From: Bacteroidales bacterium
GTDB lineage: Bacteria > Bacteroidota > Bacteroidia > Bacteroidales > S143-33
Assembly: GCA_027083655.1 (NCBI GenBank)
Contig: JALWNS010000499.1
Coordinates: 1-9,490 of the forward strand
Reading direction: 5' to 3'
Length of the DNA: 9,490 nt
In this document: piece by piece, positions 1 to 5,873 of the stretch
How positions within the stretch are numbered: the stretch's first letter is position 1
How the letters are laid out: each line of letters starts with the position of its first letter
Notes under the pieces: generated by a model
The model's input: only the letters and a program-made list of their open reading frames with translations
Told to the model about the DNA's origin: nothing
Databases searched by the model: none
Position numbers and translations under genes: made by a program

Positions 1-1
1 A

Positions 2-442
2 CCAAAACCAAAGGCAGAAATTGAAAAGAAACCTGAGGGAACTGTAAAAATTTTAACTTATAAAATTGCTTTTCCTACTGACGACGGACAATTTATAAAC
101 CCGCATTTTGGTCGTGCTAAATATTTCCTTGTACTCGAAGTAGAAGACAAAGTTGTGGTAAACAGAGAAATGAGATCTAATGACTCCCACCAGGGCATGC
201 CCCACCACCAGCATGACCATCATCACGAACATCACAATGACCCAGAACACCAAGCACAACAAAAAAAAGCACACTCACGTATATTTGAAATCCTGCACGA
301 TGTAGACATTTTGATTGCCAATGGCATGGGACCTGGTATATACAACCAGCTCATAGAAAATGGTTATACTGTATTCAAAACTAAGATTTCCAGCATAGAA
401 GATGCGCTTCAAGCATATCTCAAAGGAGTACTAAAAGTCTAA
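2..442 (+). CDS. NifX/NifB-type dinitrogenase iron-molybdenum cofactor domain protein with His-rich insert (5' partial)
   Basis: The reading frame is open from base 2 to the TAA at 440-442, giving 146 visible residues. No in-frame ATG precedes 155, and 155 lies inside the conserved domain, so the true start is upstream of the window. The visible part begins with a Lys/Pro/Glu-rich linker of about 16 residues (PKPKAEIEKKPEG...). A domain of the Nitro_FeMo-Co (NifX/NifY/NifB C-terminal) type follows: KIAFPTDDG, then NPHFGRAKYFLV, later DVDILIANGMGPGIYNQL, and the ending ALQAYLKGVLKV. Where relatives carry a short Gly/His loop, this protein has ten histidines in 21 residues (bases 188-250), which probably bind metal. 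Family members bind or carry Fe-S or FeMo-type clusters, and many have no link to nitrogen fixation. The linker suggests that a further domain precedes this one, possibly an Mrp/NBP35-type P-loop ATPase, but that part is not visible. The stop lies 4 nt before the next gene. Domain assignment is firm; exact function is unknown. Confidence 0.82.
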   Translation, partial: PKPKAEIEKKPEGTVKILTYKIAFPTDDGQFINPHFGRAKYFLVLEVEDKVVVNREMRSNDSHQGMPHHQHDHHHEHHNDPEHQAQQKKAHSRIFEILHDVDILIANGMGPGIYNQLIENGYTVFKTKISSIEDALQAYLKGVLKV

Positions 443-446
443 GCCT

Positions 447-1706
447 ATGAAAGAGATTAAGAAAATAGCAATGCTTAGTACCCATGGCTACTTTGACCCT
501 GTACCACAATTAGGCCAAACAGACACAGGAGGTCAAGTAGTATATGTACTAGAACTATCCAAAGCCCTCACGCGCCTTGGTATTGAAGTAGATATTTATA
601 CACGTTGGTTTGATAAAAATCGAAAGCAGATAGACCCTGTGCCTGGGTTTGATAATCTAAATGTTATCCGTATCCCGGCAGGACCATGGGAGTTTATTCC
701 AAAAGAGAAAATTTACCCTGTATTACCAGAACTGGCGAAGAATATGGTTGGTTTTATCAACCAAAACAATATTCAATACGACCTGTTTCACGGACATTAT
801 GTTGATGCCGGAATAGTAATGCTTGATGTTGCTAAATACTTCGATCGTCCCTCTTTCTTTACAGCCCACTCATTGGGAGCATGGAAAAAAGAACGGATGG
901 CAGACGAAGGCACAGCCGAAGAGTTGGAAAAAAAATATAATTTCTCCGTGCGCATCAAAGAAGAAACACGCATTTTTAATAGCGCCACTGCACATACTGT
1001 CACATCACAGGTCCAGCTTGAGAAGCTCCGCCAGTTGTACGGATACAATGGTGATAATGTAGAGGTCATTCCTCCGGGTGTTGATATTTACCGTTTTCAT
1101 CCACCAAAACCAGATACACCCAGACCCAAGGGTGTGCCAGAAAATTATATTTTCTGCCTTAGCCGGATAGATACCAACAAAGGGCACAAAGAATTATTGT
1201 TGGCCTTTGACATAGTCCGCCGTTATGTTAATGATATTTACCTTGTTATCGGAGGTGGTTCGCCTAAGCCAGGACCCCGCGAGAAAGAAGTACTTGCTAC
1301 AATACAGAAAATTATCGATGACCATAATCTTTCGCATCGTGTACTGATGCTAGGTTATGTTCCTGACGACCAGCTGCCATTGCTTTACCAGCATAGTAAA
1401 TTTTTTGTTTTACCTTCTAAGTTTGAGCCGTTTGGCATGACTTCGCAGGAAGCTATGGCTTGCGGTAAGACCGTTGTGGCATCCAAATTTGGTGGAGTTC
1501 GTGAGGTCATCAAACACGGAGAGACGGGTATTCTTGTAGATCCGACAGATAGTCAGGAGTTTGCTATGGCCATGGTTAAGCTCCTCAAAGACGAACAATA
1601 TAACCGCCGTATTGGCCAGAATGCGCGTCGCCTTATTGAGGAACATTATAGCTGGGATGCTATGGCGCGCAGACATATCGAATTTTACAAAAAATATATG
1701 TCTTAA
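447..1706 (+). CDS. GT4-family glycosyltransferase, sucrose-phosphate synthase-like
   Basis: The 419-residue product has the two-Rossmann GT-B fold of retaining glycosyltransferase family 4. The N-terminal half carries the sucrose synthase/sucrose-phosphate synthase signature DTGGQ (residues 26-30), HGHYVDAG (115-122) and HSLG (141-144). The C-terminal half has IPPGVD near 209-213, the nucleotide-sugar phosphate-binding pair R240 and K245 (SRIDTNKG), and the donor-binding E-x7-E motif with E327 and E335 (EPFGMTSQE). These features place it in the clade that includes sucrose-phosphate synthase and mannosylfructose-phosphate synthase. It is likely cytosolic, since no signal peptide or membrane segment is seen, and likely transfers a sugar from a nucleotide donor. 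Donor and acceptor cannot be read from sequence. There is no adjacent sugar-phosphate phosphatase, the usual partner for making a free disaccharide. The stop overlaps the next start by 1 nt (TAATG), implying translational coupling with ruvB. Confidence 0.88.
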   Translation: MKEIKKIAMLSTHGYFDPVPQLGQTDTGGQVVYVLELSKALTRLGIEVDIYTRWFDKNRKQIDPVPGFDNLNVIRIPAGPWEFIPKEKIYPVLPELAKNMVGFINQNNIQYDLFHGHYVDAGIVMLDVAKYFDRPSFFTAHSLGAWKKERMADEGTAEELEKKYNFSVRIKEETRIFNSATAHTVTSQVQLEKLRQLYGYNGDNVEVIPPGVDIYRFHPPKPDTPRPKGVPENYIFCLSRIDTNKGHKELLLAFDIVRRYVNDIYLVIGGGSPKPGPREKEVLATIQKIIDDHNLSHRVLMLGYVPDDQLPLLYQHSKFFVLPSKFEPFGMTSQEAMACGKTVVASKFGGVREVIKHGETGILVDPTDSQEFAMAMVKLLKDEQYNRRIGQNARRLIEEHYSWDAMARRHIEFYKKYMS

Positions 1707-2716
1707 TGGACGAAAGACTGCAGCCCTTGCCGGGAGACATAGAATTTGAGCAAAAACTCAGGCCCCTGACCTTTGAAGAATTCAAAGGTCAGGACCGCAT
1801 TGTAGAAAATCTTAAGGTCTTTGTCAAAGCTGCTAATATGCGGGGTGAGGCGCTGGATCATGTCCTGCTTCATGGCCCTCCTGGCCTGGGCAAGACTACA
1901 CTTTCGCATATTATTGCCAATGAGCTAGGTGTAGGTATAAAAACAACTTCGGGTCCTGCGCTGGAAAAGCCTGGGGACCTTGCAGGCCTGCTCACTAACC
2001 TTGAGGAGAGGGATGTGCTGTTTATTGATGAGATACACCGCCTTAACCCTGTGGTGGAGGAGTACCTCTACTCTGCAATGGAAGATTATAAGATTGACAT
2101 TATTATCGACAAAGGTCCTAATGCACGCTCCATTGAGATAAAGCTTAATCCTTTTACTTTGATAGGCGCAACCACACGTACAGGCCTGTTGACAAGGCCA
2201 CTGCTGGCGCGCTTTGGTATAAAAGCCCTGCTGGAGTATTACGATATAAAAACCCTGAAACACATTGTCCTTCGTTCGGCCAGAATCCTTAACGTTGAAA
2301 TCTCAGACCAGGCAGCGGAAGAAATAGCACGCCGTAGCCGCGGTACACCACGTATTGCCAACCGACTATTGCGCCGGGTGCGTGACTTTGCCCAGGTCAA
2401 AGGTGATGGCGCTATTGACATAGAGATCACACGTTATGCACTTGATGCTTTGAGAATAGATTCGCGCGGTCTTGACGAAATGGACAATAAGATTTTGTTG
2501 ACAATCATTGAAAAATTTAACGGAGGACCTGTAGGACTGAATACCATAGCTACTGCTGTGGGAGAAGACCCGGGTACTATCGAAGAAGTTTATGAACCTT
2601 ATTTAATTATGGAAGGATTTATTAAGCGTACACCCAGAGGTAGAGTAGCAACAAAGCTAGCTTTTGAACACCTTGGGAAAGATTTTAACCCTGATAACCA
2701 ACCCAGGTTATTCTAA
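1706..2716 (+). CDS. ruvB: Holliday junction branch migration helicase RuvB
   Basis: The 336-residue product matches the usual length of RuvB, the hexameric AAA+ motor that with RuvA drives branch migration of Holliday junctions during recombination and replication-fork repair in the cytoplasm. Visible motifs are Walker [10 protein letters not shown] (57-65, Lys63), Walker B LFIDEIH (105-111, Asp108/Glu109), sensor 1 GATTR (154-158), and an ARFG arginine-finger region with Arg169. A C-terminal winged-helix DNA-binding domain includes the RTPRGR signature. The segment before the arginine finger reads [10 protein letters not shown] rather than the commoner LxAPLRxRFG form, a mild variation. The ATG overlaps the stop of the upstream glycosyltransferase. 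ruvA and ruvC are not in the window, so ruvB is separated from them, as is common in this phylum. Identification is secure. Confidence 0.97.
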   Translation: MDERLQPLPGDIEFEQKLRPLTFEEFKGQDRIVENLKVFVKAANMRGEALDHVLLHGPPGLGKTTLSHIIANELGVGIKTTSGPALEKPGDLAGLLTNLEERDVLFIDEIHRLNPVVEEYLYSAMEDYKIDIIIDKGPNARSIEIKLNPFTLIGATTRTGLLTRPLLARFGIKALLEYYDIKTLKHIVLRSARILNVEISDQAAEEIARRSRGTPRIANRLLRRVRDFAQVKGDGAIDIEITRYALDALRIDSRGLDEMDNKILLTIIEKFNGGPVGLNTIATAVGEDPGTIEEVYEPYLIMEGFIKRTPRGRVATKLAFEHLGKDFNPDNQPRLF

Positions 2717-2722
2717 AATTTT

Positions 2723-2730
2723 TAACTTTG
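2723..2730 (+). promoter_or_regulatory. Candidate Bacteroidota -7 promoter element before the M23 peptidase gene
   Basis: TAACTTTG fits the TAnnTTTG -7 consensus of the primary sigma factor of Bacteroidota. It lies 25 nt before the peptidase ATG, in the only real gap (39 nt) of the upstream gene run. No clear TTG -33 element is seen 19-21 nt upstream, so it is only a candidate. It would allow the peptidase and dxr to be transcribed separately from ruvB. Confidence 0.5.
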
Positions 2731-2755
2731 CTTCAACGACAAATAAAGACAAATC

Positions 2756-3604
2756 ATGGCAGAAAAAAAGAAAAATAATAGCAAAAAAGACCAGAAAATT
2801 TACCATCTGGTTATCTACGACGAAAAAACATTAAACCAAAAATTTAACCTTAAACTCACCAGATTAAACCTTTATACCCTCTTTGGCTTAATTTTCCTAG
2901 TTGTGGCAATCATTGTTGTATTACTCTTTGCATTTACACCGATAAACTCCCTCTTACCAAAATATGAAGACATCAAGCTTAGAGCAGAAGCCACACGCAA
3001 CAGGGTACTTATTGACTCGCTCAAACACGAAATAGCCATACGTGACCAGTATTTTAAAAAAATACGGACAATCATATATGGCGAAGACCTTAGTGCCCTG
3101 CAGGATATAGATACCTCAAGCCAGAAATATATAATTTCCCCATCTGCTCACGACTCGTTGCTAAAAACACTCTCCTCTGACCTTGAGAATACTATTGAGC
3201 TCCCATCTATGCAAGGAGAGGAAAATTCCCTCAGTACATTGCGTTTTTATAAGCCTGTCAGTGGTATAATAATCAATAAATTCAACCCTGCAGAAGGCCA
3301 CTACGGTGTGGATATAACAGCCCAAAAAGATGAACCGGTACTATCCATTCTTAGCGGAACAGTTATAATGGCCAACTGGAACCCGAATACTGGATACGTT
3401 ATAATGGTACAGCATCCTCATAACCTTATTTCTGTGTATAAGCATAACTCAGAGCTTCTCAAACGCGAAGGGGACCACGTGGAAGCAGGTGAGCCAATAG
3501 CTATAGTCGGTAATACAGGTGAAAACACTACTGGGCCACACTTGCATTTTGAGTTGTGGTTTAATGGTGTGCCTATTAATCCTGCAGATTACATAAGTTT
3601 CTAA
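2756..3604 (+). CDS. Membrane-anchored M23/LytM-type metallopeptidase
   Basis: The product has 282 residues. It starts with a Lys-rich cytoplasmic tail (about 1-37), followed by one hydrophobic segment (about 38-62) that should anchor it in the inner membrane with the rest in the periplasm. A charged helical, possibly coiled-coil, stretch covers about 68-102, and a LytM/peptidase M23 domain covers about 165-275. The zinc and catalytic residues of an active M23 enzyme are present: H182 and D186 in HxxxD, H230 in YKH, and H262/H264 in HLHFEL. It is therefore probably a functional DD-endopeptidase acting on peptidoglycan cross-links rather than a degenerate EnvC/NlpD-like activator, though substrate is not proven. 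It follows ruvB by 39 nt and precedes dxr by 5 nt, so it is probably co-transcribed with dxr. Many Bacteroidota encode such anchored M23 proteins; none is characterised well enough for me to give a gene symbol. Confidence 0.9.
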   Translation: MAEKKKNNSKKDQKIYHLVIYDEKTLNQKFNLKLTRLNLYTLFGLIFLVVAIIVVLLFAFTPINSLLPKYEDIKLRAEATRNRVLIDSLKHEIAIRDQYFKKIRTIIYGEDLSALQDIDTSSQKYIISPSAHDSLLKTLSSDLENTIELPSMQGEENSLSTLRFYKPVSGIIINKFNPAEGHYGVDITAQKDEPVLSILSGTVIMANWNPNTGYVIMVQHPHNLISVYKHNSELLKREGDHVEAGEPIAIVGNTGENTTGPHLHFELWFNGVPINPADYISF

Positions 3605-3609
3605 TTGCC

Positions 3610-4764
3610 ATGAAAAATATTGCTATACTCGGATCAACTGGCTCTATCGGACGCCAGACATTAGAAGTTATTGACCAGCATAAGGACAAATTTTCCGTTG
3701 TCGCATTATCTGCCCGGTCAAATGCAGAGCTACTTGTTGATCAAGCCAGGCATTTTCGGCCACAATATGTTGTTATCACAAATGGTAATTATTCTTATGT
3801 CAAACAAGCATTACAACCATTAGGCATAGAAGTGCTGGAAGGCGCAGATAATTTATTAACCATAGCCTCACTGCCCCAGGTCGATATTGTTGTGACGGCA
3901 CTAGTTGGCTTCTCCGGATTGTTGCCTACTATAGAGGCTATTAAGCATAATAAAAATATCGCATTGGCTAATAAAGAGACATTGGTCGTTGCAGGGGAGA
4001 TTGTTACATCACTGGCCAAAGAACATAATGTAAAAATTTTGCCTGTCGATTCTGAGCATTCTGCCATTTTTCAGTGCTTGATGGGTGAGGATCCATCCTG
4101 GGTCGAAAAAATCTACCTTACTGCTTCGGGTGGACCTTTTCGTGGCATGACACGCGAACAGTTGAAAAATATTAAGAAAGAACAGGCTCTCAATCACCCC
4201 AACTGGTCGATGGGCAGCAAGATAACAATTGACTCGGCTACCTTGATGAACAAAGGACTGGAGGCTATAGAAGCACGATGGCTTTTTGATCTCAGGCCCG
4301 GACAGATAGACATAATCGTTCATCCTCAGTCTATTATACATTCTCTTGTGCAATTTATAGATGGTTCTATTAAGGCACAAATGGGATTGCCTGACATGCG
4401 ATTGCCCATACAATTGGCTCTTTCTTATCCAGAGCGTATTCCAAGCTCTTTCCAGCGGTTTGATTTTGCCTCATATCCCTCTCTGACCTTCGAAAAGCCA
4501 GATACAGACGTTTTCCGTTGTCTTGATCTGGCCTTAGAAGCCCTTAATACGGGTGGCAACCTGCCATGTGTGCTCAATGCTGCTAATGAAGTGGCAGTAC
4601 AGGCTTTTCTCGACGGGAAAATTGGTTTTCTGGACATTGCAGAGGTCGTGGAAGATACCATGAACAAAATTGAATTTATCTCGCATCCCAGCCTGGAGCA
4701 ATACTTAGAATGTGACCGCAGGGCCAGGGAGTATTCACAGTCCATAATTGCAAAAAAATCTTAA
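3610..4764 (+). CDS. dxr: 1-deoxy-D-xylulose 5-phosphate reductoisomerase
   Basis: The 384-residue product is full length for DXR (IspC). This cytosolic, NADPH- and divalent-metal-dependent enzyme converts 1-deoxy-D-xylulose 5-phosphate to 2-C-methyl-D-erythritol 4-phosphate, the committed step of the MEP isoprenoid pathway. Visible motifs are the NADPH-binding GSTGSIG (8-14), NKE (121-123), the metal ligands in VDSEH (Asp147, Glu149), the substrate phosphate-binding SGGPFR (173-178), the flexible loop NHPNWSMG (195-202), and the helix ITIDSATLMNKGLE with Ser209, Asn214, Lys215 and the metal ligand Glu218. It begins 5 nt after the peptidase stop. No terminator separates it from the tRNA gene, so dxr transcripts may run on to the terminator at 4896-4929. 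Identification is secure. Confidence 0.97.
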   Translation: MKNIAILGSTGSIGRQTLEVIDQHKDKFSVVALSARSNAELLVDQARHFRPQYVVITNGNYSYVKQALQPLGIEVLEGADNLLTIASLPQVDIVVTALVGFSGLLPTIEAIKHNKNIALANKETLVVAGEIVTSLAKEHNVKILPVDSEHSAIFQCLMGEDPSWVEKIYLTASGGPFRGMTREQLKNIKKEQALNHPNWSMGSKITIDSATLMNKGLEAIEARWLFDLRPGQIDIIVHPQSIIHSLVQFIDGSIKAQMGLPDMRLPIQLALSYPERIPSSFQRFDFASYPSLTFEKPDTDVFRCLDLALEALNTGGNLPCVLNAANEVAVQAFLDGKIGFLDIAEVVEDTMNKIEFISHPSLEQYLECDRRAREYSQSIIAKKS

Positions 4765-4769
4765 ATAGC

Positions 4770-4800
4770 TTGACTTTAATTCTGCATACACCTATATTTG
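4770..4800 (+). promoter_or_regulatory. Bacteroidota-type promoter for the initiator tRNA gene
   Basis: A TTG -33 core at 4770-4772 is followed after 20 nt by TATATTTG at 4793-4800. This fits the TTG-N19-21-TAnnTTTG promoter of Bacteroidota. The predicted transcription start is a few bases past 4800, leaving a short leader before the tRNA at 4818. The position, directly ahead of a tRNA and inside a 53-nt gap, supports it. Confidence 0.7.
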
Positions 4801-4817
4801 CAATGCATTTTACGACA

Positions 4818-4889
4818 TGCGGGGTGGAGCAGTGGTAGCTCGCCGGGCTCATAACCCGGAGGTCGCAGGTTCGATCCCTGCCCCCGCAA
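4818..4889 (+). tRNA. tRNA-fMet (initiator), anticodon CAT
   Basis: The 72-nt gene folds into a complete cloverleaf. The acceptor stem pairs 4818-4824 with 4882-4888, the D stem pairs GAGC with GCTC, and the anticodon stem pairs CCGGG with CCCGG around the loop CTCATAA (anticodon CAT at 4850-4852). The T stem pairs GCAGG with CCTGC around TTCGATC, and the discriminator is A4889. Two features mark it as the initiator rather than elongator Met or Ile-CAU: three consecutive G-C pairs next to the anticodon loop, and a purine11-pyrimidine24 pair (A-T) in the D stem. The terminal pair is T1-A72, a weak pair where E. coli initiators have an unpaired C1-A72. The CCA tail is not encoded, as the bases after the discriminator are CAA, so it must be added enzymatically. 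Confidence 0.95.
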
Positions 4890-4895
4890 CAAAGC

Positions 4896-4929
4896 AAAAC
4901 TGGCGGCTCAATGAGCCGCCAGTTTTTTT
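4896..4929 (+). terminator. Rho-independent terminator after tRNA-fMet
   Basis: Bases 4896-4909 (AAAACTGGCGGCTC) pair with 4913-4926 around a 3-nt loop, and the T-run extends to 4929. The 11-bp GC-rich core plus seven T residues makes a strong intrinsic terminator for the tRNA and any dxr readthrough. In the reverse direction it has only a four-T tract, so it might weakly end transcripts from the - strand as well. Confidence 0.92.
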
Positions 4930-5107
4930 ATTTGCCCTCCATTGATAAATAATGCTGTCTCCTGTAGCAAAATAGTCTAAAAACAATTTCCCTTGCAAGG
5001 TGTCTGCGGCACGCTTGCCGGGCAACATGTGCGTTGATAATTAGCCCATTTTTAATTAAGAATTGGTTTTGTCTACGCTTGAAGGATTGTGTGTAGCATT
5101 TGTACAT
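4928..5107 (-). CDS. Small basic ORF of unknown function (59 aa)
   Basis: On the - strand an ATG at 5105-5107 opens a frame of 59 codons ending in TAA at 4928-4930. It fills the gap between the sfsA stop (21 nt upstream) and the tRNA terminator, in whose T-run its stop codon lies. The predicted protein starts MYKCYTQSFKRRQNQF and ends RRQHYLSMEGK. It is strongly basic (nine Arg, four Lys), has three cysteines, and contains RQACRRHLAR in the middle. No signal peptide or membrane segment is evident, and no convincing Shine-Dalgarno sequence precedes it. The central DNA is more GC-rich than its flanks. It may be a real small gene, a remnant of a longer gene, or part of a dispersed repeat that happens to be open; the sequence alone cannot decide. 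No function is proposed. Confidence 0.3.
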   Translation of the reverse strand: MYKCYTQSFKRRQNQFLIKNGLIINAHVARQACRRHLAREIVFRLFCYRRQHYLSMEGK

Positions 5108-5128
5108 CCCAACTAAAGACGGGATAAG

Positions 5129-5812
5129 TCACAGCTCATATTCCATAACCCTGACAAGGTCATAACCCTCTGGTGAGATGCTTATCTGCAGAGGGTAAAT
5201 TTCTACTCCACCCTGTGCAGCCTCGCGGAGCATTAGTGAATACTTCGGGTCAATATCCCAAGCAGGGGCAAAGATTTTTACGTCAGTGCGCTGGACAATG
5301 AAGAACAAAGCCACACGAAAACCTTGTTCCCTGGCTTTGAGTAATTGCTGTATATGTTTTTGTCCACGTGTGGTTGTGGCGTCGGGGAAACGTGCGTATT
5401 CACCATCTTTATAGGTTACGTTCTTGACCTCAATAAAAATTTTTTCACTGTCACGTTCTGCATATATGTCAAATCTGCTTTTATCAAACTTGACCTCGCG
5501 TTTTAATAATGCCAGATCAGAGAAATTTTTGATTTTGCCTTTTTTTAGCAAATCATAGGCAATTGTATTTGCCGTATTTGTATTGATTCCTACCCACGAA
5601 CCATTGATCTTAATCATCTCCCATGTAAACTGTGTTTTTCTCTCAGGGTTGTTGGCTTTTGACAGTATAACATCTGCTCCAGGAACGAGGCATGATTTCA
5701 GGCTTCCAGTGTTTGTACAATGCGCAACAACTATCTGGCCATTATCCAACTCTACATCAACAAGGAAACGTTTGTAACGCCTGATAAATTTTCCTTTAAC
5801 AAAGTCTGCCAT
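5129..5812 (-). CDS. sfsA: SfsA family protein (sugar fermentation stimulation protein homologue)
   Basis: The 227-residue product is the normal length for SfsA. The N-terminal part is an OB-like domain containing AHCTNTGSL (30-38), a variant of the family hallmark AHCPNTGSM. The C-terminal part is a PD-(D/E)XK nuclease-like domain, with Asp115 in RFDIY, the E-V-K triad element in FIEVKNVT (Glu128, Lys130), and the family-conserved ARFPDA...TRGxxH region (140-153). E. coli SfsA was described as binding DNA and stimulating maltose metabolism genes, but the fold suggests nuclease activity and the physiological role is unsettled. The product has no signal peptide and should be cytosolic. It is transcribed divergently from the TPR gene. 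No intrinsic terminator lies directly after the TGA, so its transcript may include the small ORF at 4928-5107. Confidence 0.93.
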   Translation of the reverse strand: MADFVKGKFIRRYKRFLVDVELDNGQIVVAHCTNTGSLKSCLVPGADVILSKANNPERKTQFTWEMIKINGSWVGINTNTANTIAYDLLKKGKIKNFSDLALLKREVKFDKSRFDIYAERDSEKIFIEVKNVTYKDGEYARFPDATTTRGQKHIQQLLKAREQGFRVALFFIVQRTDVKIFAPAWDIDPKYSLMLREAAQGGVEIYPLQISISPEGYDLVRVMEYEL

Positions 5813-5873
5813 GTTTTTTATTCATTAAGTTTTGTATCTTTGGCAATAATCATGAAAAATAATACAGAAAGAT
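5813..5873. promoter_or_regulatory. Divergent intergenic promoter region between sfsA and the TPR gene
   Basis: This 61-nt AT-rich gap must hold start signals for both directions. On the + strand TATCTTTG at 5835-5842 is a good TAnnTTTG -7 element, with a start expected about 25 nt before the TPR ATG; no exact TTTG -33 is seen upstream. On the - strand the near-match TATCTTTC (complement of 5867-5874) could serve sfsA, but it is weaker. The + strand element is well supported; the - strand one is tentative. Confidence 0.6.

Noticed and set aside
155..442. ATG at 155 as the start of the NifX-type gene
   Set aside because: Conserved domain sequence (KIAFPTDDG, NPHFGRAKYFLV) lies in the same frame upstream of it, so this ATG is internal.
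1..442. Reading the NifX-type domain as evidence for nitrogen fixation
   Set aside because: The domain is widespread in non-diazotrophic bacteria, and no other nif gene is in the window.
1925..2263. A 112-codon - strand ORF
   Set aside because: It is antisense to the conserved AAA+ core of ruvB; its composition is that of a shadow frame.
4009..4413. A 134-codon - strand ORF
   Set aside because: It lies entirely within dxr on the opposite strand, and no family motif is visible in it.
4676..4897. A 73-codon - strand ORF crossing the tRNA gene, containing GGRDRTCDLRVMSPA
   Set aside because: This is the antisense translation of the tRNA-Met gene, a known type of spurious predicted protein. 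It also overlaps dxr.
5106..5125. Hairpin ATCCC...GGGAT just after sfsA as a terminator
   Set aside because: The stem is only 5 bp with a 10-nt loop, and no T-tract follows on the - strand.
4890..5128. tRNA-associated integration site
   Set aside because: No integrase, no repeat of the tRNA 3' end and no foreign gene island are visible; only the small ORF is unusual here.
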